Shown here: positions 12,343-21,852 of the stretch, in pieces
Numbering within the stretch: position 1 is the first letter of the stretch
How the letters are laid out: every line of letters begins with the position of its first letter
Origin: Acidobacteriota bacterium
GTDB taxonomy: Bacteria; Acidobacteriota; Terriglobia; Terriglobales; Acidobacteriaceae
Assembly (NCBI GenBank): GCA_031296115.1
Contig: JARLGI010000112.1
Span: 1 to 52,490, forward strand
Direction: 5' to 3'
DNA length: 52,490 bases
Program-made: the position numbers and the translations under genes
Notes under the pieces: generated by a model
Seen by the model: only the letters and a program-made list of their open reading frames with translations
Told to the model about the DNA's origin: nothing
The model's database searches: none

Positions 12343-12455
12343 GGATACTGGCCTTTCCGGTGGTCTGCCACCAGGATCGGGCTCAGGTGGACCCTGAGGA
12401 CGGTTCCGAAATTGGACTGACTACCGGCGTCCGGCGGGCGGACGCCGCCCAAAAA

Positions 12456-12662
12456 CTAATCGTTCTCGTTGCTGTAAACGTGCTCTGCCGTTTCGAACAC
12501 ACTGTCGAGACCACCCGTGGTCCCGAAGGCCGCTTCGTCGGCGATGTTCTGCAGCGACTGCTCAAATTCGCGGCTGCGCCAACGCACTACGAGGAGTTCC
12601 TTGCGTTCTTGGCCGTGACCATGACAGAGCGGGCAAAGAACGACATCCTTTTCTGATTGCAT
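12456..12662 (-). CDS. Small zinc-finger-like protein
   Basis: 68 residues. Residues 10-16 form a CPLCHGHG motif, the CxxCxGxG knuckle of DnaJ-type zinc fingers, but only one such half-site is present, so zinc binding would need dimerisation. The rest is polar and acidic with no membrane segment. A GGAGG ribosome binding site lies 10 bases upstream of the ATG. It lies upstream of the dehydrogenase gene on the same strand. I do not recognise a specific family. Confidence 0.6.
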   Translation of the reverse strand: MQSEKDVVLCPLCHGHGQERKELLVVRWRSREFEQSLQNIADEAAFGTTGGLDSVFETAEHVYSNEND

Positions 12663-12890
12663 ATGAGCGAAACCTCCGGCTTAGTGCCGTCTATGAATCC
12701 AGAGTTACGGCCAGCAAGAGCTGTCCGCGCGAAACTAGCTTGCACCCTGGCCCTGACCCCGCGCAGTGAGCGCGGTCACGTAGGAGTGTGAGACGGTTTA
12801 CGGGGGATGGCGGGGTGGCCGCTCGCCTTCCCGCCGCCGCTTTGGCTGGTTGGCACGGCGGAGGCGAGAAGGGCGCTTGGAGGAAGGGCG

Positions 12891-14345
12891 CTAGTACGAA
12901 TAACCGTCGGGCTGCGAAACGGCGCCTACTTCAACTTGCGTATCAACGTAGTCGCATCCGGCTTTCAGGGCCTGCCGGTCGAGCTCTAGGAACTTCGGAT
13001 TCTTCACCGTGGCTTCCAGCACGGCCATGGCGGTTTCCGAAGGCAGACATTCGGTTTCTTCGAGCAAGGCGGCCAGCATCACGACGTTGGCCACTTTGGC
13101 CGAACCGAGTTTGTCGGCAATCTCCGAAGCAGGCACGCACACCACGCGAGCCTGGGGCGCGCTGAAGCCTTCAGGCAATTGGGTGTGGTTGTATAGGATC
13201 AAGCCACCGGAGGCCACGCTGGGCGCGAACTTGTGCAACGACAGCTCGTTCATGGCAACCAGCACTTCGGGTTGCGAGATGAGCGGCGTGCCGATGCGTT
13301 CGTGTCCGAGGGTGACGTGACAGTGTGCGCTGCCGCTGCGCATCTCCGGGCCATACGATGGCAGCCAGCTTACTTCCATGTGCTCGCGCAGCCCCATCTC
13401 GGCGAGTAACTGGCCCATTAGCAAAATGCCCTGTCCGCCAAAGCCGGCAATCTTTACCGTCAAGTCGCGGGTGTGGTGGCGGCGTGTGGGCGGGACGTCC
13501 GTTACGCCTACTTCAACCTCGAGAGCTTCCGCGACGGTCTTGTGCGGGACTTTGGGGTTGGGCGGCAAGTCGGGTTTGTGGTCGCGGTAGACGCCCAGCG
13601 GGAAGGCTTTCACCAGTGTCTCGCCCACCCACTTGCGGGCGACGATGGGGTCCATCTTCATGATCGTGGGGCAGGGGGACAGAAGCTCCACTAGCGAAAA
13701 GCCGCCGCCATCCTTCTGCGTCTGCAGGGCCTTCTTGACAGCCTTCTTGGCCTTCATGATGTTCTTCATGTCATTCAGTGCGACGCGCTCGATGTAGGTC
13801 GGGGTCGCCAGCGAAGCCAGCAGCTCGCAGACATGAAGCGGCAAGCCTTCGTTGCTGGCACTTCGCCCAAAAGGTGAGGTGGTACTCACCTGGCCCATCA
13901 GGCTGGTGGGCGCCATTTGTCCGCCGGTCATGCCATAGACGGCGTTGTTGATGAAGAACACACAGATGTTTTCGCCGCGGTTGGCGGCATGCACGATCTC
14001 GGCGGTGCCGATGGCGGCGAGGTCGCCGTCGCCCTGGTAGGACATCACGATGGAATCGGGGTGGGCGCGCTTGAGTGCGGTTGCGGCCGCAGGGGCGCGG
14101 CCGTGCGCCACCTGCACATTGCCCACATCGAAATAGTAGTAGGCAAAAACCGAACAGCCTACCGGGCTCACCAGGATGGCGCGGTCCTGCAAGCCAAGCT
14201 CTGCCAGCGATTCGGCAATCAGCTTGTGCGCGACGCCGTGTCCGCAGCCCGGACAGTAGTGGGTCTGTTGTTGCAGTTCACCCTTACGCTCGAAATGGCC
14301 GTAGAATGTCGGCGATTTTTCATGGATGACTTCGTAGTCGTTCAC
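12891..14345 (-). CDS. 2-oxoacid:ferredoxin oxidoreductase, fused beta and gamma subunits
   Basis: 484 residues. The N-terminal part (about 20-280) is the thiamine-diphosphate beta subunit: HYCPGCGHG, SPVGCSVF, the GDGDLAAIG Mg/ThDP motif, and NNAVYGMTGGQM. The C-terminal part (about 310-484) is a gamma subunit with GFGGQGILLMG and an SYGPEMRSGSAHC signature. In many relatives these are separate genes. The enzyme oxidatively decarboxylates a 2-oxoacid to acyl-CoA and reduces ferredoxin. The GTG start is chosen for its AGGAGG ribosome binding site; an upstream in-frame start is less likely. It is the last gene of the minus-strand operon. Substrate is uncertain: 2-oxoisovalerate or 2-oxoglutarate. 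Confidence 0.9.
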   Translation of the reverse strand: MNDYEVIHEKSPTFYGHFERKGELQQQTHYCPGCGHGVAHKLIAESLAELGLQDRAILVSPVGCSVFAYYYFDVGNVQVAHGRAPAAATALKRAHPDSIVMSYQGDGDLAAIGTAEIVHAANRGENICVFFINNAVYGMTGGQMAPTSLMGQVSTTSPFGRSASNEGLPLHVCELLASLATPTYIERVALNDMKNIMKAKKAVKKALQTQKDGGGFSLVELLSPCPTIMKMDPIVARKWVGETLVKAFPLGVYRDHKPDLPPNPKVPHKTVAEALEVEVGVTDVPPTRRHHTRDLTVKIAGFGGQGILLMGQLLAEMGLREHMEVSWLPSYGPEMRSGSAHCHVTLGHERIGTPLISQPEVLVAMNELSLHKFAPSVASGGLILYNHTQLPEGFSAPQARVVCVPASEIADKLGSAKVANVVMLAALLEETECLPSETAMAVLEATVKNPKFLELDRQALKAGCDYVDTQVEVGAVSQPDGYSY

Positions 14346-14399
14346 AATTCCTCCTCGTCCCCACCTTTTCGCCCGAGGCGAGAAAGGTGGTTCACCCAC

Positions 14400-15452
14400 C
14401 TAAACCACGGTTGACATGCGTGCAAAAACCTGCGCCGTGATTTCTTCCGCCATGGGCACGTTGCCGCCGGCGCGTCCGTAGAACTCCACCGGTACGGTGC
14501 CGTTCAGCGACAGCCTCACGTCCTCGACCATCATTCCGGTGTTGAGTTCCACGACCATAACGGTCTTCACATGCTGTGCAGTCTCCCGCAGCTCGCGTGC
14601 CGGGAACGGCCACAGCGTGATAGGACGCAACAGGCCGGCTTTCAGTCCCTGCGCGCGCAACTGGTCCACCGAGGTGCGCAGCACGCGCGAGACAATGCCG
14701 AAGCCCACCAGCAGCACGTCAGCGTCATCGGTCAGGTAATTCTCACAGCGGGTCTCGAGTTCCTGCGCCAGCTGATACTTGGCTTCGAGCTTGTGAATGT
14801 GCGCTTCCAAAACGTCAGGCTCGAGATAAATCGAGGTGATCAGGTTCTTGCGCGATTCTGCCGTGCCGGTCACGGCCCACGGCTTCTCCGGAGCCTTGAT
14901 ATCGCGCATTTCGATGGTCAGCGGCTCCATCATCTGGCCGACGTTGCCGTCGGTCATGATCATCACCGGATTGCGATAGCGGTCAGCCAGCTCGAAGGCA
15001 AGTACCGTCAGGTCGAACATCTCCTGTACCGACGCCGGGGCCAGTACGATGTTGCGGTAACAGCCATGGCCGCCGCCCTTCACGATACAGAAGTAGTCGC
15101 TCTGCTCTGGAGCGATGTTGCCCAGTCCCGGCCCGCCGCGCACCACGTCGACGATGACGCATGGCAGCTCAGCTCCCGCAATGTAGGAGATGCCTTCCTG
15201 CATTAGGCTCAAACCGGGGCCGGACGACGCGCTCATGACGCGCACGCCAGCCGAGGCCGCCCCGTAAACCATGTTGATGGCCGAGACTTCGCTCTCCGCC
15301 TGCAAGAAGGTGCCACCAACTTCGGGGAGGAGGAGGGAAGCGTATTCGGCGATCTCGCTGGCTGGAGTAATGGGGTATCCGTAGTAGGCGCGGCAACCGG
15401 CCAGCACCGCGGCCTTTACAATGGCGATATTTCCTTTACAGAGCTGCCTCAT
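14400..15452 (-). CDS. vorB: 2-oxoacid:ferredoxin oxidoreductase alpha subunit, VorB-like
   Basis: 350 residues, the usual length for stand-alone alpha subunits. The N-terminal pyrimidine-binding domain shows [12 protein letters not shown], the AESEVSAIN region and [18 protein letters not shown] and the central VGFGIVSRV are typical of the family. It joins the beta-gamma fusion to make the ThDP enzyme, and the ferredoxin-like subunit carries electrons. A GGAGGTGG site precedes the ATG, inside the 3' end of the ferredoxin gene (17-base overlap), so translation is probably coupled. Closest resemblance is to VorB of branched-chain 2-oxoacid oxidoreductases, but KorA cannot be excluded. Confidence 0.9.
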   Translation of the reverse strand: MRQLCKGNIAIVKAAVLAGCRAYYGYPITPASEIAEYASLLLPEVGGTFLQAESEVSAINMVYGAASAGVRVMSASSGPGLSLMQEGISYIAGAELPCVIVDVVRGGPGLGNIAPEQSDYFCIVKGGGHGCYRNIVLAPASVQEMFDLTVLAFELADRYRNPVMIMTDGNVGQMMEPLTIEMRDIKAPEKPWAVTGTAESRKNLITSIYLEPDVLEAHIHKLEAKYQLAQELETRCENYLTDDADVLLVGFGIVSRVLRTSVDQLRAQGLKAGLLRPITLWPFPARELRETAQHVKTVMVVELNTGMMVEDVRLSLNGTVPVEFYGRAGGNVPMAEEITAQVFARMSTVV

Positions 15453-15726
15453 TAGCCACCTCCGCGTTCTGCGTTACCGCTGTCGGCACTATCTTCGCCG
15501 GGGGCTTCAGGCGATACACGGTAATGGCGCCGGGCTCAGGGCAGCAGTAGAAGCATGCGCCGCAGCCGGTGCAGTCCTGTCCGGTGTATCGCGCCGGATG
15601 CACGCCATACTTGCTCAGCTCCGGCGCCAGGACAAGACATTCAGGAGGACACGACTCGACGCACAAGCCGCAGCCTTTACATTCATCGGGATCGATAACT
15701 ACCTTACCGCGCGGTTGGGATGCCAT
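15436..15726 (-). CDS. 4Fe-4S ferredoxin-type delta subunit
   Basis: 96 residues with two cluster motifs: [12 protein letters not shown] near residues 16-27 and [12 protein letters not shown] near 52-63, each CxxCxxCxxxCP. This is the 2x[4Fe-4S] electron-transfer subunit of 2-oxoacid:ferredoxin oxidoreductases. It begins two bases after the CoA-transferase stop with a GAGGG ribosome binding site, and overlaps the start of the alpha subunit. The close packing makes it part of the same complex. The C-terminal extension after the second cluster is low in recognisable features. Confidence 0.92.
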   Translation of the reverse strand: MASQPRGKVVIDPDECKGCGLCVESCPPECLVLAPELSKYGVHPARYTGQDCTGCGACFYCCPEPGAITVYRLKPPAKIVPTAVTQNAEVANEAAL

Positions 15727-15728
15727 TG

Positions 15729-17054
15729 TTACCCTCGCACTTCTGCGCAGACATTGCGTTGGAACCAGCGCTGCTGCTCGCAGTATTCGGACAACTCGTC
15801 ACGAAACTTGGGATGAGCGATATCGATGAGCGCTTGCGCCCGCTGGCGGACGGTACGCCCATGCAGATAAGCGACGCCGTATTCGGTGACCACGTAATGC
15901 ACATCGGCACGCGTCGTTAGGACGCCCGCCCCATGGGCCAGTCGCGGCGCAATCCGCGACACCGTGTCGTTCTTGGCGGTGGAGGGCAACGCGATGATGG
16001 GTTTGCCCCATTTGGAGCGCGTCGCCCCACGGATGAAGTCAAGCTGCCCGCCGAAGCCGCTGTAGAAATTGGGCCCAATGGACTCGGCGCAGACCTGGCC
16101 GGTCAAATCCACCTCAATGGCCGCGTTGATGGCTACCATGCGGTCGTTCTGCGCGATGCGGTACGGGTCGTTGGTGTAGGCAGAAGGATGGAACTCGAAG
16201 ATGGGGTTCTCATCCACGAAGTCGAACAGCTTCTTCGACCCCAGCACGAAACCGAGAATGACCTTGCGCGGCTTCCAGTTCTTGCGCTGCCCGTTGATTA
16301 CGCCGGCATCAATCAGAGGTATCACACTGTCGGATATCAGTTCGGTATGGACGCCCAGGTCCTGGCGATCCATCAGGTTGGGCAGCACGGCATCGGGGAT
16401 GCCACCTATACCACATTGTAGGACGGCGCCATCTTCGATCAGCGAAGCCACATTGGCGCCGATGCGCCGGTTCAACTCGCTGCTTCCGTGCGCTTGCAGT
16501 ACGCACAGCGGGCACGAAGCCTCCACGATGTGGTCGAGTTCGCTGACGTGGATGAAGCTGTCGCCGTAGGTGCGCGGCATTTGCGCGTTCACCTGCGCTA
16601 CAACCGTATGCGCGTACTTGGCAGCGGTAAGCGTGGTGTCCACCCCAACGCCGAAGCTGCAATAGCCGTGCGGGTCGGGCGGCGACACCTGGATGAAGGC
16701 AACGTCGATTGGCATCTCGCCCCTCTCGAACAGCGCCTCGACCTCGCCCAGGAAAATCGGGGTGTAGTCGGCGCGGCCGTTGTTGACTGCTTCGCGGACG
16801 TTACCGCCGACGAACAGGGCGTTGTGACGGAAGTGGCCGGCCATCTCGGGTGCGCAATAGGGCGACGGCCCGAGCGTCAGCAAGTGCACGATCTCGACGT
16901 CGGTCAGATGGGGCGCGCGTTCCATTAAAGCCAGCACCAGCGCTTCGGGTTCGGCGCACCCGGGGTGGATATACACTCGCATTCCTGACTTCACGCAGGA
17001 AACGGCTTCCCGCACGCTCACCAGCTTGCTGCGGTATTGATCAATCCACGACAT
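15729..17054 (-). CDS. Acetyl-CoA hydrolase/transferase family CoA-transferase
   Basis: 441 residues, normal for the 4-hydroxybutyrate CoA-transferase/acetyl-CoA hydrolase family. It carries VSPPDPHGYCSFG near the middle of the N-domain, GIGGIPDAV, the HTELISD segment thought to carry the glutamate that forms a glutamyl-CoA intermediate, and the FxGGQLDFIRGA signature. It would move CoA between acetyl- or acyl-CoA and a carboxylic acid. It lies just upstream of the ferredoxin-oxidoreductase genes. The pair could convert a 2-oxoacid to acyl-CoA and then to free acid, or activate an acid for reductive carboxylation. Its true acceptor cannot be read from sequence. Confidence 0.9.
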   Translation of the reverse strand: MSWIDQYRSKLVSVREAVSCVKSGMRVYIHPGCAEPEALVLALMERAPHLTDVEIVHLLTLGPSPYCAPEMAGHFRHNALFVGGNVREAVNNGRADYTPIFLGEVEALFERGEMPIDVAFIQVSPPDPHGYCSFGVGVDTTLTAAKYAHTVVAQVNAQMPRTYGDSFIHVSELDHIVEASCPLCVLQAHGSSELNRRIGANVASLIEDGAVLQCGIGGIPDAVLPNLMDRQDLGVHTELISDSVIPLIDAGVINGQRKNWKPRKVILGFVLGSKKLFDFVDENPIFEFHPSAYTNDPYRIAQNDRMVAINAAIEVDLTGQVCAESIGPNFYSGFGGQLDFIRGATRSKWGKPIIALPSTAKNDTVSRIAPRLAHGAGVLTTRADVHYVVTEYGVAYLHGRTVRQRAQALIDIAHPKFRDELSEYCEQQRWFQRNVCAEVRG

Positions 17055-17070
17055 GGGCCAGGTTCTCGTT

Positions 17071-17538
17071 CTATACCGTTACGGTTTCAGATTTCACCGG
17101 ATAACCGGCGGTGGCGCGCTCGTGTCCCAGCGCGGCGTAGTAAATGGCGAGATGGAAGAACTTGTCCAGCATCTCCAGCAGTTCGATTTCACCAAAGATC
17201 TCGGCAGGACGCTCCAACTCGGCATGCTTTTGCAGGTACTCCCAGAGGTTTTCGCGCACCAGACAGATCATCCACACGACCTGGCTGACGGGCACGCCCT
17301 GTGCGGCACGTTGCGCGCCAATTTCCAGATAACGCCGCTCGACGTCGGCCTCGGTTCTGCCCAGCAACCATTCGCCCAGGTGGCGATACACCTCGTACAC
17401 TTTTTCGATCAGCTCATTTTCGGGAACATTCGAGTACGCCGAGCACTTGCCGCATTCGGAGTAGCGTTTGTGCAGACTACGGGCCAGCCCGTCGGAGTGG
17501 CTTTCAATCAGCTTCACCAGGCGGTACGCAAGTAACAT
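17071..17538 (-). CDS. RsbRD N-terminal-like sensor protein
   Basis: 155 residues, all helical in appearance. The LVKLIESHSDGLARSLHKR start, the LG-W-L-R-E repeats and the E-N-L-W-E-Y end resemble the N-terminal regulatory domain of RsbRD-type stressosome proteins and some histidine kinases, but no STAS or kinase domain follows. A C-G-K-C pair (Cys29, Cys32) could bind a metal or act as a redox switch. The chosen ATG has an AAGG ribosome binding site. It ends 16 bases before the CoA-transferase and is the first gene of the oxidoreductase operon, so it may sense conditions for that pathway. Function is inferred, not known. Confidence 0.65.
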   Translation of the reverse strand: MLLAYRLVKLIESHSDGLARSLHKRYSECGKCSAYSNVPENELIEKVYEVYRHLGEWLLGRTEADVERRYLEIGAQRAAQGVPVSQVVWMICLVRENLWEYLQKHAELERPAEIFGEIELLEMLDKFFHLAIYYAALGHERATAGYPVKSETVTV

Positions 17539-17642
17539 GGCTGACCTTCTTTCCCCAGGCCCGGGCTGCATAAGGCAGGGTGCAGCGCACGGCTCCGGCC
17601 CTCACTATTACGTTTAAGTGTCGCGCTTTATGTGCCCGGAGA

Positions 17643-17682
17643 GCCGTGACTGGTATCACGGCGAAGTGTGACCCGAGTCACT
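17643..17682. promoter_or_regulatory. Two tandem Crp-like sites upstream of the oxidoreductase operon
   Basis: Two palindromes match the Crp-family pattern TGTGA-N6-TCACA: CGTGA-CTGGTA-TCACG (extended by C/G to GCCGTGA..TCACGGC) centred at 17652.5, and TGTGA-CCCGAG-TCACT centred at 17674.5. The centres are 22 bp apart, two helical turns. They lie between the divergent ppk (+) and the sensor-oxidoreductase operon (-), roughly 110-135 bases before the operon start codon. The regulator is inferred to be a Crp/Fnr-family protein; the spacing from the promoter is not resolved. Confidence 0.65.
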
Positions 17683-17838
17683 CAACACCAAAGGGAAGGC
17701 TACCTGTTCAACGAAACCGCGAGGCAAAATCGTAAACACCATGTAAATAAAGGCCAAACCACCGTTTTCGACGCCTTGGGCGATAGGCAACCGCCCTTCG
17801 AAGCATTACAATGAAGCCCTACCAGCACGAAACCTCCT

Positions 17839-20064
17839 ATGAGCACAACCGCGAAACCTGTTCCTACAAGAGCCAGACGCAGTTCCACTCGTACGGCTGC
17901 TTCGCCGCACGCCCGGGCCCAGGCTCCAGCCCCCGTCAAGCCGGACCTCAGTAACCCAGAGCTCTATGTCAATCGCGAACTGAGCTTGTTGGATTTTCAG
18001 CGGCGCGTGCTGGAGGAAGCGCAGGACCGCAGCAATCCTCTGCTGGAACGACTGATGTTTCTGTCGTTCGTCGGGTCCAACATCGATGAATTTTTCATGG
18101 TGCGCGTGGCTGGGCTGAAACGGCAGATTGAAAAAGGCGTGAGTGATCCTGGTCCTGATGGTATGGGGCCGGCGGAACAACTGCGTGCCATTCGGGCATC
18201 CATGATCCGCCTCTATCGCAGCTCGCACGAGTGCTGGAGCAAGGAACTGGTACCAGCGCTGCGTGACTCCGGCATCCGCATCTTGAACTATGCCGATCTC
18301 ACCGAGGAACAGCGTGCCGTCGCCGATTCCTACTTCCAGGAGACGGTCTTCCCGACGCTGACGCCTCTTGCGTTCGATCCCGGACGGCCCTTTCCTCACA
18401 TCTCCAACTTGAGTTTGAACCTTGCTGTTCTGTTGCGTGCCGGTGAAGCCGAAGAACACTTCGCCAGGGTGAAAATACCGGACACACTGCCGCAACTAGT
18501 GCCGCTTACGAGTACTCCTAAGCCCAAAAGCCGTACGAAAGCGGTTGCGGTCAGAGAACAGCCCTTCGTGTGGCTTGAACAACTTGTGATTGCCAATCTG
18601 GCAACCCTTTTTCCAGGAATGGAGATTATCGAGGCGCACCCTTTTCATGTCACACGGGATGCGGACAGCGAGATCCAAAACCTGGAAGCGGGCGATTTGC
18701 TGGAATCGGTCGAGGAAGGGGTGTGGCAGCGGCGTTTTGCCGACGTCGTGCGCGTGGAAATAAACGATGCCATGCCGGCCCGGATCCTCGACATCCTGGT
18801 TGAGAACCTGGAACTGGATCGGGACGACATCTACAAGATGTCGGGGCCGCTTTCCCTGGTGCGGGTGCGGCACCTGACCAGGATAGACCGTCCCGATCTG
18901 AAGTTCACCCCGTTTGTTCCCGCCCTTCCTGTGGCGTTACTAAAGTCGGAGGGTGAAGAGGAGGACATCTTCGCCACCATCCGGCGGAGTGACGTCCTGT
19001 TCCATCATCCCTTCGATTCATTCCAGCCGATCGTCGGCCTTCTGCAGCGCGCCGCGAAGGACACCAGCGTCCTGGCCATCAAGATCACGCTGTACCGCGT
19101 GGGCCGCAATGCGCCGGTTGTGGACGCGTTGCTGGAGGCGGTCGAGAACGGCAAGCAGGTCGCCGTGCTGCTGGAATTGAAAGCGCGTTTCGACGAGGAA
19201 AGCAACATCGAATGGGCGCGCAAGCTGGAAGAATATGGCGTGCACGTGGTTTACGGATTGATGGGACTGAAGGTACATTGCAAATCGCTGCTGATTGTCC
19301 GCAAGGAAGGCGACGCGATTCGCCGTTATGCCCATCTTTCCACCGGCAACTACAACAGCCTGACGTCAACGCTCTACACCGACATCGGCATGCTGACCTG
19401 CGATCCCGCCATCGGCGCCGACTGTACCGACCTGTTCAACTTTCTGACCGGCTACTCGGCGAAGACGTCCTACCGCAAGCTTATGGTTGCGCCCGTCACC
19501 CTGCGCGAGCGTTTCCAAAAGTTAATCGAACGCGAAATCGAGCACCAGAAAGTCGGTCGTAGGGGCCATTTGATTCTCAAGATGAACGCGCTGGTGGACA
19601 GGAAGATGATCCAACTGCTGTATCAGGCGTCGCAGGCCGGGGTTAAGGTGGACCTGCTGGTGCGCGGCATCTGTTGTCTGCGCCCCGGTATTCATGGGAT
19701 AAGCGACAACATTCGTGTCACCAGCATTGTGGGAAGGTTTCTGGAGCACAGCCGCATCTTCTACTTCCGCAACGGGGGACAGGAAGAGGTATACCTGGGG
19801 AGCGCAGACCTGATGCCCCGCAACCTCAATCGGCGGGTGGAAGTGGACTTCCCGGTTGAAGACAAGAAGCTGGTCCGGCTGGTCCGCGACGAAATACTCG
19901 GCACCTATCTGAAAGAGCAGTCGAAGGCGCGGCACATGACCTCCGATGGCAAGTACACTCGCGACCCGGACTCTGGGAAGAAGAACGCCCTGAACAGCCA
20001 GGAGACATTCATCGTTCGCGCGGTCAAGCGCCAGGCTGCGTTGCTCGTACCGCAAGCAAAATAG
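17839..20064 (+). CDS. ppk1: Polyphosphate kinase 1
   Basis: 741 residues, within the Ppk1 range. It catalyses reversible transfer of ATP gamma-phosphate to inorganic polyphosphate. The N-domain starts LYVNRELSLLDFQRRVLEEA after about 35 basic/Ala residues. FVGSNIDEFFMVR, the RYAHLSTGNYN motif with the phosphohistidine (His499), and EHSRIFYF with the second conserved histidine are visible. The C-terminal tail is Lys/Arg-rich. It diverges from the sensor-CoA-transferase operon, sharing the intergenic Crp-like sites. The following gene is separated by about 50 bases. Confidence 0.97.
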   Translation: MSTTAKPVPTRARRSSTRTAASPHARAQAPAPVKPDLSNPELYVNRELSLLDFQRRVLEEAQDRSNPLLERLMFLSFVGSNIDEFFMVRVAGLKRQIEKGVSDPGPDGMGPAEQLRAIRASMIRLYRSSHECWSKELVPALRDSGIRILNYADLTEEQRAVADSYFQETVFPTLTPLAFDPGRPFPHISNLSLNLAVLLRAGEAEEHFARVKIPDTLPQLVPLTSTPKPKSRTKAVAVREQPFVWLEQLVIANLATLFPGMEIIEAHPFHVTRDADSEIQNLEAGDLLESVEEGVWQRRFADVVRVEINDAMPARILDILVENLELDRDDIYKMSGPLSLVRVRHLTRIDRPDLKFTPFVPALPVALLKSEGEEEDIFATIRRSDVLFHHPFDSFQPIVGLLQRAAKDTSVLAIKITLYRVGRNAPVVDALLEAVENGKQVAVLLELKARFDEESNIEWARKLEEYGVHVVYGLMGLKVHCKSLLIVRKEGDAIRRYAHLSTGNYNSLTSTLYTDIGMLTCDPAIGADCTDLFNFLTGYSAKTSYRKLMVAPVTLRERFQKLIEREIEHQKVGRRGHLILKMNALVDRKMIQLLYQASQAGVKVDLLVRGICCLRPGIHGISDNIRVTSIVGRFLEHSRIFYFRNGGQEEVYLGSADLMPRNLNRRVEVDFPVEDKKLVRLVRDEILGTYLKEQSKARHMTSDGKYTRDPDSGKKNALNSQETFIVRAVKRQAALLVPQAK

Positions 20065-20115
20065 GCCGCCGCTCCGCCCGCTGCAAAGGCCTCCGGGGCA
20101 CGCAACCCGTAGAAG

Positions 20116-21852
20116 ATGGAGTTCGACACCTTCAGCGGATATCATGGTGTTGCCGTGATGATCTGGCAGCCAATTTGGCTCCCCGAGCAGGAACACCATT
20201 CCAGAATCGGCATCCCTGCTCTTGCGTTTCTTCCCTGCCAAGATTTACTTTCGGTGTTTTTGTGCATCGTGCTTCTCGCGTCCGCTGCGGTGCCGGCGCA
20301 GGCTCAAACTGGGACATCAACAAACGATGCCGAATTCACTTTAAGCGGAACGGTGGTCAATTCCGTGACCGGCGAGGGTATCGCGCGCGCCTTAGTCCAG
20401 ATACAGGGAACCTATCAGCGCTCCGCATTTACCGACGGCGATGGCCGTTTCCAATTTGAAGGCCTTAAGGCGGGATACGCCACCATCACCGCGCAGAAGC
20501 CCGGCTACTTCGAGGAGCAGGGCCAAAGGACGATCACTACCTATGCCAGCGGTTACTCAGCGGATTCGGGACCGCTGGCGCTGAAGCTCACGCCACAAAG
20601 CGCGGTCTACGGACGCCTCACCGATTCAGCCGGCCAGCCGCTGGAGCAGGTGCCGGTCCGTTTGACGGGAAGCGTTATTCGCGAGGGCCGAAAACACCTG
20701 GAAACCCGCGGCTATGTGCAATCCGACGAAGACGGCCGCTTCCGCATTGCCAACTTGATGCCGGGCACCTACTACCTCGCAGCCGGGCCGGCCAGGGAGG
20801 CGGCGCATCTTCTTCCCGGAGGCGATCAACCCAGGACGGGCTATGCTGCGGTTTACTACCCGGGCGTTCCGGACATGGCTTCCGCCGCGCCCATGCAAAT
20901 CGCCGCGGGCCAGCAAGTGGAAGCCGATCTTACCCTGAGCGTTGCACCTGTGTTTCACGTGTCGGGCACAGTCGCTGGATATCCACCCGAACAGGGATTT
21001 AACTTGCAGTTCTTTACCCAGTCGGGTGATTGGATACCGTTTCCGGTTCCCTACAATCCGCACATGGGCACGTTCGAGGCGAAGCAAGTCCCGGCAGGAT
21101 CGTATCTCGTGAAGGCCTCGGCGCAAATAGGCTCGCAGCAGCTACGAGCGGATCTCCGCTTGAATGTCGCTAGCAATCTCGACGACGTTCGCCTGGTTCT
21201 TGGTCCGGCGATCAACATTCCGGTGAACGTGCGAACGGAATCGCGGGCCGCATCCGACCGCAACGCGTCAGCGAGTCAGCGACCGCCGCCGTTGAGCGTG
21301 CATCTCAGTTCGCTGGAGCCTTCTGTTCCCGATGCCTACTCCAACGTGTCGCGCAGCGAGGGTGGAAGATATTCGATTGACTTGCTGAACGTCGAGCCGG
21401 GTAAGTACGCGGTGGATTTCCTGCCGCAGCCGCCGTGGTACGTGCGCTCGGCGCAGTTCGGCCAGACGAACGTGCTCACTGACAACCTGGCTGTCACAGC
21501 AGGACAAAGCTCCCCGATGGAAGTTGTTCTGCGTGACGATGGCGCGGAGCTGAACGGCACCGTCAAAGCTGCCGACGGCACCGAAACTCCGGCCACTGTC
21601 ATTGCCGTCCAGCAACCGGCCTCCAACGCCTCGGTCAAGATAGCGCCAGCCAATTTGGGAGTCGGTTTCCACTTGTGGGGCCTTGCTCCAGGCAATTACC
21701 TACTTTTCGCCTTCGACCACATTGACGATTTGGAATATTCCGATCCCGAGGCGCTCCAGCACTACGCGTCACAGGCCGCACATGTGACGCTTTCGGCCGG
21801 CCAGGAGAGCACCGCTGCGCTGACGTTGATACACGCGGGCGGTGGCCAATGA
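20116..21852 (+). CDS. Secreted carboxypeptidase-regulatory-like domain protein
   Basis: 578 residues. A hydrophobic segment near residues 38-58 ending PAQAQT is the likely signal region; the true start may lie at a downstream ATG, because no good ribosome binding site is seen. The mature part holds repeated transthyretin-like beta-sandwich folds (CarboxypepD_reg): LSGTVVNSVTGEGIARALVQ, GRFQFEGLKAG, YGRLTDSAGQPLEQVPV and later copies of the same pattern. Such domains occur in acidobacterial secreted and outer-membrane proteins, often as scaffolds or carbohydrate/protein-binding modules. It ends in a 4-base overlap with its paralogue. Confidence 0.75.
   Translation: MEFDTFSGYHGVAVMIWQPIWLPEQEHHSRIGIPALAFLPCQDLLSVFLCIVLLASAAVPAQAQTGTSTNDAEFTLSGTVVNSVTGEGIARALVQIQGTYQRSAFTDGDGRFQFEGLKAGYATITAQKPGYFEEQGQRTITTYASGYSADSGPLALKLTPQSAVYGRLTDSAGQPLEQVPVRLTGSVIREGRKHLETRGYVQSDEDGRFRIANLMPGTYYLAAGPAREAAHLLPGGDQPRTGYAAVYYPGVPDMASAAPMQIAAGQQVEADLTLSVAPVFHVSGTVAGYPPEQGFNLQFFTQSGDWIPFPVPYNPHMGTFEAKQVPAGSYLVKASAQIGSQQLRADLRLNVASNLDDVRLVLGPAINIPVNVRTESRAASDRNASASQRPPPLSVHLSSLEPSVPDAYSNVSRSEGGRYSIDLLNVEPGKYAVDFLPQPPWYVRSAQFGQTNVLTDNLAVTAGQSSPMEVVLRDDGAELNGTVKAADGTETPATVIAVQQPASNASVKIAPANLGVGFHLWGLAPGNYLLFAFDHIDDLEYSDPEALQHYASQAAHVTLSAGQESTAALTLIHAGGGQ

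Noticed and set aside
12426..12446. GGCGTCCG..CGGACGCC hairpin as a terminator for the dehydrogenase region.
   Set aside because: The T-run lies on the wrong side for the minus-strand genes, so it is not a rho-independent terminator. It may be a chance GC-rich dyad.
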